Part shown: in pieces, positions 25,819 to 35,224 of the stretch
How the letters are laid out: each line of letters begins with the position of its first letter
Position numbering within the stretch: the first letter of the stretch is position 1
Source: Chloroflexota bacterium
Lineage (GTDB): Bacteria; Chloroflexota; Dehalococcoidia; Tepidiformales; Tepidiformaceae
DNA length: 64,000 nt
Assembly (NCBI GenBank): GCA_016234445.1
Contig: JACRBT010000018.1
Span: 36,963-100,962 of the forward strand
Direction: 5' to 3'
Program-made: the position numbers and the translations under genes
The notes under the pieces: generated by a model
The model's database searches: none
What the model saw: the letters and a program-made list of their open reading frames with translations, nothing else
What the model was told of the DNA's origin: nothing

Positions 25819-27030
25819 ATGAGCAAGCATCCGCTGTCCGCGTCCAGCGCCCAGGCGGCTCCGGTCGAGCAGCTGTCGGCCGAAGAGGCGCGCCTGATCG
25901 CGCTCCGTGCCCAGGGGTTGGCCGGCCAGCCGGTTGCCGGGGGAGTCGCGGGAGTGCTCCGCCGGGTCGGCGCCGTCCAGCTCGACACCATCTCCGTGCT
26001 GGCGCGGTCGCACGAACTGGTGGCCTATGCGCGGCTGGGCCCCGTGGGCCGCGACGCGGTCGAGCAGGCCCTCTGGGGGCAGCCGGCCGCCGCGGTCGAA
26101 TACCACACCCACGCCAACGCCGTGATCCCCGTCGAAACCTGGCCGTACTTCGCCTTCCGGCGGCGTGCCTGGCGGGTGCGCGCCCGGCCGGAACCGGCGG
26201 CGGCAGCTGTCGCCGAGGTCCGCGCCCGCCTCCGCGAAGGACCCCTGACCGTCAGCGAAGCCGGCGGCGGGCGGAGCAGCCCCGGCTGGTGGAACTGGTC
26301 CGAGGCGAAGCTCGCGCTGGAGTTGCTCTACCTTCGCGGCGAGGCGGTCTGCACCACCCGGCGCGCCTGGAAGCGGGTCTACGACCTCCCCGAACGGGCG
26401 CTCCCGGAATCTGCCCTCGCCGCCGACCCGTCCGACGAGGAATGCTTCCGCCACCTGGTCAGCCAGTCGGCGCGCGCGCTCGGTGTCGGCACGCGCCGGG
26501 ACATCGCCGAGTACTTCCGGGTCACGCTCCCCGCGTCGATCAACCCGCCGGGCGCCCCGGCACTCCTCGATGCAGCAATCGCCGGCGCCGGCCTCGTCGC
26601 GGTCCGCGTCGAAGGCTGGGACGCACCCGCCTTTGCGGACCGGGCCGCACTGGCGCCGCCCAGCGTGAACGGGGTCACGCGAACGACGCTGCTCTCTCCC
26701 TTCGACTCCCTCATCTGGGAGCGCAAGCGGACCGAGCGAGTCTTCGGCTTCCCGCTGTCGCTCGAGGCGTACAAACCGAAGGCCGACCGCATCCACGGCT
26801 ACTTCAGCATGCCGCTCCTCGCCGGGGGGCGCCTCGTCGGCCGCGTCGACCCCGCTCGCGAAGGCACCACCCTCGTCGCCCGCCGCGTCTCCCTCGACGA
26901 CCCGGCGGCGCTCGACGCGCTTGCGGCGGCCCTCCGCGAAGCCGCCGCCTGGACCGGCTGCGAGGCCGTCCGCGTCGACGAGATGCAGCCGAAGAGCCTG
27001 CTCCCGCGGCTGCGGAAAGCACTCCGCTGA
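25819..27030 (+). CDS. Winged-helix DNA glycosylase of the YcaQ/AlkZ family
   Basis: A 403-residue HTH_42 family protein. The catalytic QxD motif is GAVQLDTISV (Gln54, Asp56), followed by the family motifs VEYHTHANAVIPVETWPYF and LLSPFDSLIWERKRTERVF. Relatives remove interstrand crosslinks or bulky alkylated bases from DNA. ATG 25819 is preferred; an in-frame GTG 30 bp upstream is possible. No secondary-metabolite cluster is adjacent, which favours a housekeeping repair role (the AlkX/YcaQ type). Confidence 0.8.
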   Translation: MSKHPLSASSAQAAPVEQLSAEEARLIALRAQGLAGQPVAGGVAGVLRRVGAVQLDTISVLARSHELVAYARLGPVGRDAVEQALWGQPAAAVEYHTHANAVIPVETWPYFAFRRRAWRVRARPEPAAAAVAEVRARLREGPLTVSEAGGGRSSPGWWNWSEAKLALELLYLRGEAVCTTRRAWKRVYDLPERALPESALAADPSDEECFRHLVSQSARALGVGTRRDIAEYFRVTLPASINPPGAPALLDAAIAGAGLVAVRVEGWDAPAFADRAALAPPSVNGVTRTTLLSPFDSLIWERKRTERVFGFPLSLEAYKPKADRIHGYFSMPLLAGGRLVGRVDPAREGTTLVARRVSLDDPAALDALAAALREAAAWTGCEAVRVDEMQPKSLLPRLRKALR

Positions 27031-27037
27031 GCGGGAC

Positions 27038-28624
27038 TCAGTTTACACGGCGCTCGATGCCTTTCCAGTACTGCTCCCGGATGATGAACTTCTGCAGCTT
27101 CCCGGTGACCGTGCGCGGCAGCGAGTCGACGAAGTCGATCGATGTCGGGCACTTGAAGTGGGCGAGGTGGTTTCGCGTGAAGGAAATGATCTCCTCCTCC
27201 GTCGCCGTCATCCCGCTACGGAGGATCACCAGGGCCTTCGGGGTCTCGCCCCACTTCTCGCTCGGCACGCCAACGACGGCGCATTCGAGCACCGCCGGGT
27301 GCTTGTAGAGCGCGTCCTCGATCTCCGGCGAGGAGATGTTTTCGCCGCCGGAAATGATCACGTCCTTCTTCCGGTCGACGATGTTGATGTTCCCGAATTC
27401 GTCCCAGACGGCCAGGTCGCCGCTGTGGAAGTAGCCGTCGTAGATCGCCTTTGCCGTCTCTTCCGGCTGCTCCCAGTAGCCCTTGAGGACCACGTTCGAC
27501 CGCGCGCAAACCTCGCCGATCGAGACGCCGTCCATCGGCACCGGCTGGCCGTTTTCGTCGAGCACCTGGATGTCGACGCCGATCGCTTCGACGCCCGCGC
27601 GGGCGCGGCGTGAGAAATCCTGGCCGTCCGGGTTCTGGTGGTCGGCCGTCGAAACCGTGAGGATCGGCGCCGTCTCGGTGAGCCCGTAGATCTGGATGAA
27701 CTCCCAGCCGAGCTCCTTCTCCAGCCGTTCGATGAAGGCGGCGGGCGGCGGCGCCCCGGCGACCGTGAAGCGCGGCCGTGTCGTGACCGCGTGCTTGTCC
27801 TTGTCCGTGTAGTTGAGGATCGTGCTCAAGACGGCGGGCGCCATGCAGGCGAAGGTCACCTTCTCGTCCTCGATCAGCCGGTAGATGTCGGCGCCAACCA
27901 CGGCGCGGAGGACGACGTGGGTCGCGCCCATGGCCGTGATCGCGAAGGGGCCGCCCCAGCCGTTCGCGTGGAACATCGGCAGCGTCCAGAGCTCGACGTC
28001 TTCGTGACGGATCCGGAGGTGGGCGATGAAGTTGTAGGCGTTGATGTAGCAGTTGCGGTGGGTCAGCATCACGCCCTTGGGCCGCGCCGTTGTCCCGGAG
28101 GTGTAGTTGATCGAAGTGGTGTCGTTCTCGTCCTGGTCCACGTGTGGGGTCGCCGTCTTCGGGCGATGGGCCACGAGGTCGTCCCAGTCCTGCCAGCCGT
28201 CGGGCGTCGACTTGGTCGGGCGGGGGTCGGCGACGATCCAGTGCTGGACCGCCTTCAGGTTGGGCCGAATCTCGTCGACCACCTTCGTGTACTCGTAATC
28301 CACGAGCACGGCCTTCACGCCGGCGTGGTTGATGATGTACTCGTGGTCGGCGGCGACCAGCCGGTAGTTCAGGGGCACGAGGATGGCGCCGATCTGCGTC
28401 ACCCCGTAGTAGCTCTCCATGAAGTAGTGGGAGTTCGGGCTGAGGATGCAAACGCGGTCGCCCTTCTTGATGCCGAGGCTGATGAGCCCGTGGGCGAGCT
28501 GGTTCACGCGGTCGCGGAACTGGCCGTAAGTGAACCGGTCCGGGCCGTCGACGATGGCGAGCTTGTTCGGGTAGAGCTTGGCGGCGCGGCGGAGGAAATC
28601 GTTGATGAGCAGCGGAACTTCCAA
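27038..28624 (-). CDS. Fatty-acyl-CoA synthetase (AMP-forming)
   Basis: A 528-residue ANL-superfamily ligase that activates a carboxylate with ATP and joins it to CoA. The P-loop TSGTTARPKGVMLTH, the adenine motif IYGLTETAP, SGDLAVWD, the hinge DRKKDVIISGGENIS and the catalytic Lys near the C-terminus (RTVTGKLQKF) are all present. The substrate is probably a medium- or long-chain fatty acid. It diverges from the ferredoxin/P450 genes, so the region may form an acyl- or sterol-side-chain oxidation locus. Confidence 0.9.
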   Translation of the reverse strand: MEVPLLINDFLRRAAKLYPNKLAIVDGPDRFTYGQFRDRVNQLAHGLISLGIKKGDRVCILSPNSHYFMESYYGVTQIGAILVPLNYRLVAADHEYIINHAGVKAVLVDYEYTKVVDEIRPNLKAVQHWIVADPRPTKSTPDGWQDWDDLVAHRPKTATPHVDQDENDTTSINYTSGTTARPKGVMLTHRNCYINAYNFIAHLRIRHEDVELWTLPMFHANGWGGPFAITAMGATHVVLRAVVGADIYRLIEDEKVTFACMAPAVLSTILNYTDKDKHAVTTRPRFTVAGAPPPAAFIERLEKELGWEFIQIYGLTETAPILTVSTADHQNPDGQDFSRRARAGVEAIGVDIQVLDENGQPVPMDGVSIGEVCARSNVVLKGYWEQPEETAKAIYDGYFHSGDLAVWDEFGNINIVDRKKDVIISGGENISSPEIEDALYKHPAVLECAVVGVPSEKWGETPKALVILRSGMTATEEEIISFTRNHLAHFKCPTSIDFVDSLPRTVTGKLQKFIIREQYWKGIERRVN

Positions 28625-28761
28625 GGTGGTGGGCCCCCTCTGACGAATGGAAAGTGCCGGTGGATTCTAGCAAACGTCGCGGCAGCGCGGGCCGGGGACT
28701 CCATGCGGACGCCGCCGGTATACTCGATTCTCACCCAGTCCCGGAAGGAAAGGCCCACCCC

Positions 28762-28953
28762 ATGAAAGTCACCGTCAACCAGGACGCCTGCGAAGGCCAC
28801 GCCAAGTGCCAGGCGGCCGCCCCTGAAGTCTTCGAAGTCCGCGACGACCTCAGCACCGTCCTCCGCGACCCCGTGCCGGAGAGCTTGCGCCCCCAGGTAG
28901 AGCGGGCGGTCCGCCTCTGCCCGCGGCAGGCCATCACCATTAGCGAGGGCTAA
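28762..28953 (+). CDS. Ferredoxin of the P450-partner type ([3Fe-4S])
   Basis: A 63-residue ferredoxin. CEGHAKC (residues 10-16) gives Cys-x2-His-x2-Cys, with His in place of the second Cys, and a CP motif near residue 54 supplies the last ligand: the pattern of [3Fe-4S] ferredoxins that feed electrons to cytochromes P450. The P450 gene follows 92 bp downstream. A TATACT element at 28719-28724 and the GGAAGGAAAGG ribosome site lie upstream. The ATG is unambiguous. Confidence 0.88.
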   Translation: MKVTVNQDACEGHAKCQAAAPEVFEVRDDLSTVLRDPVPESLRPQVERAVRLCPRQAITISEG

Positions 28954-29006
28954 CGGTCGCCAAAAGCGCGTCCTATCGGGATGTGCCATACTGTCCCTTC
29001 ACCCTG

Positions 29007-29022
29007 CTTACCTATCGGTAAG
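29007..29022 (+). promoter_or_regulatory. Palindromic operator candidate before the P450 gene
   Basis: CTTACC-TATC-GGTAAG is a perfect 6-bp inverted repeat with a 4-bp centre, 23 bp before the P450 start. Its core CCTATCGG recurs 39 bp upstream (28972-28979). TetR-family regulators bind sites of this size. No T-run follows, so it is not a terminator. Confidence 0.5.
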
Positions 29023-29045
29023 TACCCACCACCAGGAGCCCGGCC

Positions 29046-30314
29046 GTGACCCAGCTTTCCCCCGTCGACATCGATCTCAGCGACGATTCCATCTTCGAGC
29101 GCGGCGAGGCCCACGCCGCCTTCGCCACCCTCCGCCGCGAAGCCCCCGTCCACTGGAACCCCGGCGGCGAGCGCATGAAGGGCTGGTGGGACATCACCAG
29201 GTTCGAAGACGTGCTTTTCGTTTCCCGCCACCCCGAGATCTTCAGCTCCGAGCGCGGGATCACGATGTTCGAACCACGCGACCCGAACGAAGTGAACCCG
29301 GCCGGGGCCGGCAACGGCATCATGCTGATTACCATGGACCCGCCGAAGCATGTGAAGCTTCGCCGCCTGGTGAACAAGGGCTTCACCCCTCGCGCGGTGA
29401 ACGCGATGGAAGGCCACATCCGCCAGATCACGAACCAGGTCCTCGACGACATCGCGAAGAAGGGGAGCTGCGACTTCGTCCTCGACGTCGCCTGCCAGCT
29501 TCCTCTCGCCGTCATCTGCGGGATGATGGGGCTCCAGAAGAAGGACTGGCCTCTGATGTTCGAGCTCACCAACAAGGTGCTCGGCTCCGGCGATCCCGAA
29601 TACCAGACCGACGTCCCCGAGGACCAGCGTGGCACTCCCGACGCCGCCCGCATCACCGGGCAGATGGGCGTCATGCAGATGTTCGGGTTCATGTCCCAGC
29701 AACTTGAAGATCGCAAGGCCAACCGCCGCGACGACCTCATCTCCCTGCTCGTTGACTCCGAGTTCGAAGGCGACAAGCTCTCCGACACCGACATCCTCTG
29801 GTTCTGCTTCCTCCTCATCCTCGCCGGCAACGAAACCACCCGGAACGGCATCTCCGGCGGCCTCCTCGCGCTCTGCGAGCACCCGGAAGAGCGCGCCCGC
29901 CTCCAGGCCGACATGTCGCTCCTGCCCTCCGCGGTCGAAGAGATGCTGCGCTGGGCCTCGCCCGTCACCCACATGGCCCGCGTCGCCCTCGAAGACACGG
30001 AGATCCGCGGCCAGAAGATCGCGAAGGGCGAACGCGTCGTCATGTGGTACCCGTCCGTGAACCGCGACGACGCCGCCTTCCAGGAGCCCAACCGGTTCGA
30101 CATCACCCGCAGTCCCAACGACCACCTCGCCTTCGGCATCGGCGAGCACTTCTGCCTCGGGGCAGGGTTCGCCCGCCTGGAACTGCGCGTCATGTTCGAA
30201 GAACTCTTCCGGCGCTTCCCGGACATCCGCCTCGACGGCCCCCCGGAGCGCCTGCGATCGAGCTTCATCGGCGGGATCAAGCACCTGCCGGTCGCCTTCA
30301 CCCCCGAGCGGTAG
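29046..30314 (+). CDS. Cytochrome P450 monooxygenase
   Basis: A 422-residue soluble bacterial P450. The I-helix oxygen motif is AGNETTRNG, the K-helix ExxR is EEMLRW, and the haem loop is FGIGEHFCLGAGFARLE with thiolate Cys370. ITMDPPKHVKLRRLVNKGF is reminiscent of the CYP124/125/142 group that hydroxylates sterol or branched-lipid side chains, but the substrate is not proven. The GTG start follows a palindromic operator candidate. A ferredoxin upstream and a thioesterase downstream suggest one metabolic unit. Confidence 0.93.
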   Translation: MTQLSPVDIDLSDDSIFERGEAHAAFATLRREAPVHWNPGGERMKGWWDITRFEDVLFVSRHPEIFSSERGITMFEPRDPNEVNPAGAGNGIMLITMDPPKHVKLRRLVNKGFTPRAVNAMEGHIRQITNQVLDDIAKKGSCDFVLDVACQLPLAVICGMMGLQKKDWPLMFELTNKVLGSGDPEYQTDVPEDQRGTPDAARITGQMGVMQMFGFMSQQLEDRKANRRDDLISLLVDSEFEGDKLSDTDILWFCFLLILAGNETTRNGISGGLLALCEHPEERARLQADMSLLPSAVEEMLRWASPVTHMARVALEDTEIRGQKIAKGERVVMWYPSVNRDDAAFQEPNRFDITRSPNDHLAFGIGEHFCLGAGFARLELRVMFEELFRRFPDIRLDGPPERLRSSFIGGIKHLPVAFTPER

Positions 30315-30335
30315 CGAGCCAAAGGAGCACAACCC

Positions 30336-30737
30336 GTGGACGCTCTGGCGGCGATGCAGCAACGCCTCGAAGGACTTTTCCCGAGCCTCCTCGGGATCCG
30401 GTTGACCGAGGTTGGGAAGGACGCGGTCCGCGCGGAACTCGAGGTGCGGGCCGACCTCTGTACCGTGCCAGGGGTGATGCACGGCGGGGCCCTCATGGCG
30501 TTCGCCGACACCCTCGGGGCAGTGGGCACGGTGATGAACCTTGGGGAAGGCCAGCGGACCACCACGCTGGAGTCGAAAACCAACTTCTTCGCGGCCGGGG
30601 CCGAAGGCACCACCGTCCGCGCCGAATGCCTGCCGCTGCACCGGGGCCGCCGGACCATGGTCTGGGAGACGACGATCACGAACCAGGAAGGCCGTCTCCT
30701 CGCCAAGGTCACCCAGACGCAGTTCGTCATCGACTGA
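30336..30737 (+). CDS. PaaI-family hotdog thioesterase
   Basis: A 133-residue hotdog-fold thioesterase. The catalytic region GVMHGGALMAFADTLG matches the HGG-xxAxxD pattern of PaaI/YbgC-like acyl-CoA hydrolases, and the C-terminal strand AKVTQTQFVID is typical. The GTG start has AAAGGAG 8 bp upstream and lies 21 bp after the P450 stop, so co-transcription is likely. It may release CoA from products of the adjacent pathway. Confidence 0.87.
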   Translation: MDALAAMQQRLEGLFPSLLGIRLTEVGKDAVRAELEVRADLCTVPGVMHGGALMAFADTLGAVGTVMNLGEGQRTTTLESKTNFFAAGAEGTTVRAECLPLHRGRRTMVWETTITNQEGRLLAKVTQTQFVID

Positions 30738-30825
30738 GGCAGCGTTCAGGCAGCCGACGAGGCCGTGCCACACTCCACACCGCCGTTTCGACCCCGCCGT
30801 GGATCTAGGGGGACGGTGCTGCCGT

Positions 30826-31665
30826 TCAGGACCCGGAGCCGCGGTTCCAGCGGAAGAAGACGACGGCAAGGACGAACCCGGCGACGGACCAGGCCCCCAG
30901 CATCATCGCGACCTGTGGCAGATCCCAGCCGCCATATTCCTCCTGTCCCAGCCAGTCGGGCGTGAAGGCGTAGCGCATCCCCTGCGCCATCCACTTCAGC
31001 GGGAAGACCGCCCCCACGGCTTGCATCCACCCGGGGATTTCGGCGTAGCGAAAGAAGACGCCGGAAATGAACTGGAGGATCAGGTAGGGCGGCTGGACGA
31101 CGGCGGAGGCTGCGTCGCCGTTCGGGATGAGACGCGTGTAGGCGATCCCGAGGGCCGAGCACGAAACGGTGCCGAGGACAAACACCCACCCAAACACCGC
31201 CCAGTGAAACGCATCCGTTGGGAGCTCGACCCCGAAGAACGCCTTCCCCACGCCGAGCATGATTGCTGTCTGGATGGAGGTCACCGCCACGACCATGCCC
31301 ATCTTCCCGATGAAGTACGCCTCGCGGGGCAGGGGTGTGCCGCTCAGCCGCTTGAGCATCCCCACGGACTGCTCCATCGAGACAGAGACGGCGAGGTTCG
31401 CGAAGGTGGTGCTCATCACCCCGGCCGCGATGATCCCGGGGATGAAGTAGTTCTTGAAGTTGAGCGGGGGTTCGCCGGGCGGCCCCTCGACCTCCTCGTT
31501 GCCGAAGACCGACGAGAAGATCACCAGGAAGAGGACGGGCAGGAGGAACGTGAAGAACACCTGGGAGGGGTTGCGCCAGAACTGCTTGAGTTCGACGACC
31601 GTGCGGCCCCAGCTCAGCTGTAGCAGCGAAGGCAGCTGTCCGGTTCCGCCGGCCGCCGCGCTCAT
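30826..31665 (-). CDS. ABC-2 type transporter permease
   Basis: A 279-residue permease with six predicted helices. The first follows an amphipathic N-terminus (VVELKQFWRNPSQVFFTFLLPV), and the family loop LIPNGDAASAVVQPPYLILQFISGVFF is present. Its ATG overlaps the upstream ATPase stop by 4 bp. Together they form a minimal exporter of the drug/lipid DrrAB type; the substrate is unknown. Confidence 0.88.
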   Translation of the reverse strand: MSAAAGGTGQLPSLLQLSWGRTVVELKQFWRNPSQVFFTFLLPVLFLVIFSSVFGNEEVEGPPGEPPLNFKNYFIPGIIAAGVMSTTFANLAVSVSMEQSVGMLKRLSGTPLPREAYFIGKMGMVVAVTSIQTAIMLGVGKAFFGVELPTDAFHWAVFGWVFVLGTVSCSALGIAYTRLIPNGDAASAVVQPPYLILQFISGVFFRYAEIPGWMQAVGAVFPLKWMAQGMRYAFTPDWLGQEEYGGWDLPQVAMMLGAWSVAGFVLAVVFFRWNRGSGS

Positions 31666-32597
31666 TGCGGCACCCCGTCGTCGCGGTGCCCGGCAGGTCC
31701 CACCATCTCCAGGTAGATGTCTTCCAGGGAAGGACGCGTGACGGTGAGCGCCGGCAGTTCGGGTTCGCCGTGGGCGGCCGCCCAGGCACTCAGGAGCCCC
31801 ACGATAGCGGTCGGGGTCCCGGTTGGGACCGTCACCATGTCCCCCTCCAGCGTCGCCCCGGGAAGGTCGGGGAGGGCCGCGCCGGCGAGCCGGCCCCTCC
31901 GCGCGAACGTCACCCGGGCCAGCGCGCGTTCACGGCCCCCGAGTTCCCGCGGCGGGGCCACCTCAACCAGCGCCCCCGCCACGATGACGCCGACCCGGCC
32001 GGCGAGTGCCTCGGCCTCGTCCAGGTAGTGCGTGGTCAGGACGACCGTCTTTTTCAGGGCAGTAAACTGCTCCACGACCTCCCAGAGCTGGCGGCGGCCC
32101 CCCGGGTCGAGGCCCGTCGTGGGCTCGTCGAGGAAGATCAGTTCCGGATCGCCCACGAAGCCGAGCGCGACTTCGACCCGGCGCTTCTGGCCGCCGGAAA
32201 GGGAGCCACAGCGGCTCGAACGCTTCTCGGTCAGCCCAACCATGTCCACGACCCGGCGGGCCGGCAAGGGGTTCGGGTAGAACGAACCGACATGTGCCAC
32301 CACTTCATCCACGGTGAGGTGGTCGAAGGCCGTCGTCGTCTGGAGCACGATCCCGATCCGGGCTCGCCATCGGCGTTCGCCTCTGTCCGGGTCGACCCCG
32401 AGGACCGAAGCCTCGCCCCCGGTGCGCCTCCGGTAGCCTTCGAGGATCTCGACACAGGTCGTCTTGCCGGCGCCATTGGGGCCGAGCAGGGCGAAGACCT
32501 CGCCGGGCTCGATCGCCAGGTCGATACCGGCAAGGGCCTCCAGCGCTCCATACGACTTCCGGAGCCCGGTGACCTCAACAACGGGACCGTTCGACAT
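31662..32597 (-). CDS. ABC transporter ATP-binding protein (DrrA type)
   Basis: A 311-residue ATPase with Walker A LGPNGAGKTTCVE, signature LSGGQKRRVEVA, Walker B LIFLDEPTTGLDPGGR and the H-loop TTHYLDEAEA. The C-terminal 80 residues form the regulatory extension common in DrrA-like exporters. It starts 3 bp after the stop of the DJ-1/PfpI gene and overlaps the permease. Confidence 0.9.
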   Translation of the reverse strand: MSNGPVVEVTGLRKSYGALEALAGIDLAIEPGEVFALLGPNGAGKTTCVEILEGYRRRTGGEASVLGVDPDRGERRWRARIGIVLQTTTAFDHLTVDEVVAHVGSFYPNPLPARRVVDMVGLTEKRSSRCGSLSGGQKRRVEVALGFVGDPELIFLDEPTTGLDPGGRRQLWEVVEQFTALKKTVVLTTHYLDEAEALAGRVGVIVAGALVEVAPPRELGGRERALARVTFARRGRLAGAALPDLPGATLEGDMVTVPTGTPTAIVGLLSAWAAAHGEPELPALTVTRPSLEDIYLEMVGPAGHRDDGVPQ

Positions 32598-32600
32598 CGG

Positions 32601-33206
32601 TTACCCCCACGTGATCTCGACTTCCTCGTAGGGCGGCGCAGGGAAGTACTCCATCGCCTTCTGGACGCGCCGTGCGATCAGTGGTGACCAGAGCCTCCCG
32701 ACCAGGTGGAGCGACATGTCGATCCCGGCCGAAACCCCGGCGGCGGTGATGACGGCCCCTTCGTCTACCCAGCGTTCGTCCACGGCGGTGACGCCGTCGC
32801 ACTTCCGGAGGTAGTCCATCGAACCCCAATGGGTGGTCGCGCGCTTTCCGGCGAGGAGGCCCGCCCCCCAGAGCACGAACGCCCCCGTGCAGACCGACGT
32901 CACGACTTCTGCCTGCTCCGCGGCGCCCCGGACGAAGTCGAGCATCGGTGGGCTTTCCATCTCCTTGCGGCTGCCGTGGCCGCCCGGGACCACGAGGATG
33001 TCCGGCGCCGGGCACGTGGCGAAGCTGTAGTCCGCGAGCACGCGCAGCCCCTTGGCGCAGCGCACTTCGCCCCCGCCTTCCGACACCGAAACGACCTCGC
33101 ACGACCCGGGTTCGAGTTGCTTCAGCATCGTGAAGACCTCCCAGGGGCCGGCCCAGTCCAGTTCTTCGGCGTTTTCGTAGAGGACAATGGCGACGGTGCG
33201 CGGCAT
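32601..33206 (-). CDS. DJ-1/PfpI family protein
   Basis: A 201-residue glutamine-amidotransferase-like protein. The nucleophile elbow is VTSVCTGAFVL with the conserved Cys, followed by TTHWGSMDYL supplying His. The pattern resembles isonitrile hydratase and the GATase1 domain of AraC-like regulators (FtrA/GlxA), but there is no HTH. It lies between coaBC (33 bp upstream) and the ABC genes (3 bp downstream). Function is unassigned. Confidence 0.84.
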   Translation of the reverse strand: MPRTVAIVLYENAEELDWAGPWEVFTMLKQLEPGSCEVVSVSEGGGEVRCAKGLRVLADYSFATCPAPDILVVPGGHGSRKEMESPPMLDFVRGAAEQAEVVTSVCTGAFVLWGAGLLAGKRATTHWGSMDYLRKCDGVTAVDERWVDEGAVITAAGVSAGIDMSLHLVGRLWSPLIARRVQKAMEYFPAPPYEEVEITWG

Positions 33207-33239
33207 GGCTGGCTCCTTGATGGCCTGGCCCGGGGCCTG

Positions 33240-34460
33240 CTACTGCAGCAGCGCTTTCACCCGGTCGAGGATGGCGTGGGCGACGGCGTACTTGGTCATG
33301 ATCGGAAGCTCTTCGACCGTGCCCCCGGCGTGGAAGAGCGTCACCTGGTTCGTGTCCGTCCCGAAGCCGCTCCCGGCCGCCGTGACGTCGTTCGCGACGA
33401 TGAAGTCCAGCCGCTTCGAGGCCAGCTTCTCGACAGCGTGCTTCGCAAGGTCGTGGGTCTCGGCGGCGAACCCGACGCGCACGCCGCCAGCCGGGAGCGA
33501 GGCGAGGATGTCCGGGTTCTTGACGAGCGTGACGGTCATTGTCTCCTGACCCGGGGCCTTCTTCATCTTCTGCCCCGCCGGGCTCTCGGGGCGAAAATCC
33601 GCGGGGGCCGCCGACATCACGAGCGCGTCGGAATCCAGTGTCGCGGCCGTCAGCGCCTCCAGCATCTCCGCGACGGTGGAAACGTCGACGCGCGCGACCC
33701 CATAGGGCGTCTCCAGGGCGACCGGCCCCGTCACGATGGTCACCGCCGCCCCGCGGTCGCGGGCGGCTTCGGCGATCGCGAACCCCATCTTCCCGGTCGA
33801 ACGGTTGCCGACGAAGCGGACGGGGTCGAGCGGCTCCTGCGTGCCCCCGGCGGAGACGACGACCTTGCGGCCGGCGAAGTCGCCCTGCTGCTTCCCAAGC
33901 ATCGCCCGCAGCGCGCCGAGGATGTGGACGGGCTCGACCAGCCGCCCGGCGCCGGTCCTGCCGCTCGCCAGCCTGCCCGAGGCGGGGCCGACGAAGGTGA
34001 CGCCGCGCGATTCCAGGGTCTCGACGTTCGCCCGGGTGGCCGGGTGCGCCCACATCTGGCTGTCCATGGCAGGGGCAACGAGCACGGGTGCGGTCGTCGC
34101 CAGCGCCGTCAGCGTCACCATGTCCGGCGTCTGCCCGTGCGCCAGGTTGGCGATGCAGTCGGCGGTCGCGGGGGCGATGACGAGCGCGTCGGCACGGCGG
34201 GCAACTTCCACGTGCGCTTCCGCCTCCGCCGCCAGGAACATGTCCGAGACGACCGCGTTCGCGGTCAGGGACTGGAAGGTGAGGGGCGTGACGAACTGCG
34301 CCGCCGCGGCGGTCATCACCACTTCCACGGTGGCGCCAGCCTGCCGCAGCTTGCTGCAGAGGTCAGCCGCCTTGTATGCCGCAATCGACCCCGTCACCCC
34401 AAGGACGACACGTTTGCCCGCCAGGGGCCGGATGTCGCGAGGCTCCGCCGGGGCGCTCAT
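33240..34460 (-). CDS. coaBC: Bifunctional phosphopantothenoylcysteine decarboxylase/phosphopantothenate-cysteine ligase
   Basis: A 406-residue fusion catalysing two steps of coenzyme A synthesis. The N-terminal flavoprotein (CoaC) has GVTGSIAAYKAADL, APATADCIA and the loop GPASGRLASGRTGAGRL. The CoaB half begins VVVSAGGTQEPLDPVRFVGNRS and contains NDVTAAGSGFGTD. ATG 34460 is chosen because it overlaps the coaX stop (ATGA). Adjacent coaX makes this a two-gene CoA biosynthesis unit. Confidence 0.95.
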   Translation of the reverse strand: MSAPAEPRDIRPLAGKRVVLGVTGSIAAYKAADLCSKLRQAGATVEVVMTAAAAQFVTPLTFQSLTANAVVSDMFLAAEAEAHVEVARRADALVIAPATADCIANLAHGQTPDMVTLTALATTAPVLVAPAMDSQMWAHPATRANVETLESRGVTFVGPASGRLASGRTGAGRLVEPVHILGALRAMLGKQQGDFAGRKVVVSAGGTQEPLDPVRFVGNRSTGKMGFAIAEAARDRGAAVTIVTGPVALETPYGVARVDVSTVAEMLEALTAATLDSDALVMSAAPADFRPESPAGQKMKKAPGQETMTVTLVKNPDILASLPAGGVRVGFAAETHDLAKHAVEKLASKRLDFIVANDVTAAGSGFGTDTNQVTLFHAGGTVEELPIMTKYAVAHAILDRVKALLQ

Positions 34461-35224
34461 GGCTGGTTCATCTCGTAAATGAAGCGAAGGCCTTTGAGGG
34501 TCAGGTCGCTGTCGACGATGTCGATGCACTCGGTCTCGCGGGCGATGTCCTTCGCCCAGCCACCGGTGCCGACGACTTTCGCGTCGCCGTCGAGTTCCGC
34601 CTTGAAACGCTCCACGAGACCCTCAACCAGCCCGACGTAGCCGAAGAGGATGCCCGACTGCATCGCGTTGATCGTGTTCTTGCCAATCGCCGTCGGTGGG
34701 CGTTCGAGCTGGACGCGGTAGAGCATGGCCGCCCGGCTGAAGAGCGCCTCGCTGGCGATCCCGATGCCGGGGGCGATGGCGCCGCCGAGGTAGTCGCCTG
34801 CGGCGTTGACCGCGTCGAAGACCGTCGCCGTGCCGAAGTCAACGACGATGACGGGCTGCCCGTAGAGTCGCGTCGCCGCCACCGCGTCGATGATCCGGTC
34901 GGCGCCAAGCTGCTTCGGGTTGTCGTAGAGGATGCGAATCCCGGTGCGGAGCCCGTGACCGACCAGCAGCGGCTCCATGCCGAAGTACTTCTGGCAGACC
35001 GATTCGAACGTCGGGATCAGCGGAGGCACGTCGCAGCCGATGATGCAGGCGGTGACGTCAGTTGGGTCCAGCTTCCGGGCGGCGAGCAGGCTGGTGAGGA
35101 GGACGCCGTATTCGTCCGGCATCTTTTCGCGCTCGACGCCGATTCGCCAGGTCGCCCGTAGCGTCTCGCCGTCCCAGAGGCCCATGTGGATAGAGGTGTT
35201 GCCGATGTCGAAGGCAAGCAGCAT
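34457..35224 (-). CDS. coaX: Type III pantothenate kinase
   Basis: A 255-residue ASKHA-fold kinase that phosphorylates pantothenate, the first step of CoA synthesis; type III enzymes are insensitive to CoA feedback. Motifs are DIGNTSIHMGLWDG (phosphate 1), GADRIIDAVAA and VVDFGTATVFDAV (phosphate 2). ATG 35224 starts the first motif at the N-terminus. It is coupled to coaBC. Confidence 0.95.
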   Translation of the reverse strand: MLLAFDIGNTSIHMGLWDGETLRATWRIGVEREKMPDEYGVLLTSLLAARKLDPTDVTACIIGCDVPPLIPTFESVCQKYFGMEPLLVGHGLRTGIRILYDNPKQLGADRIIDAVAATRLYGQPVIVVDFGTATVFDAVNAAGDYLGGAIAPGIGIASEALFSRAAMLYRVQLERPPTAIGKNTINAMQSGILFGYVGLVEGLVERFKAELDGDAKVVGTGGWAKDIARETECIDIVDSDLTLKGLRFIYEMNQP

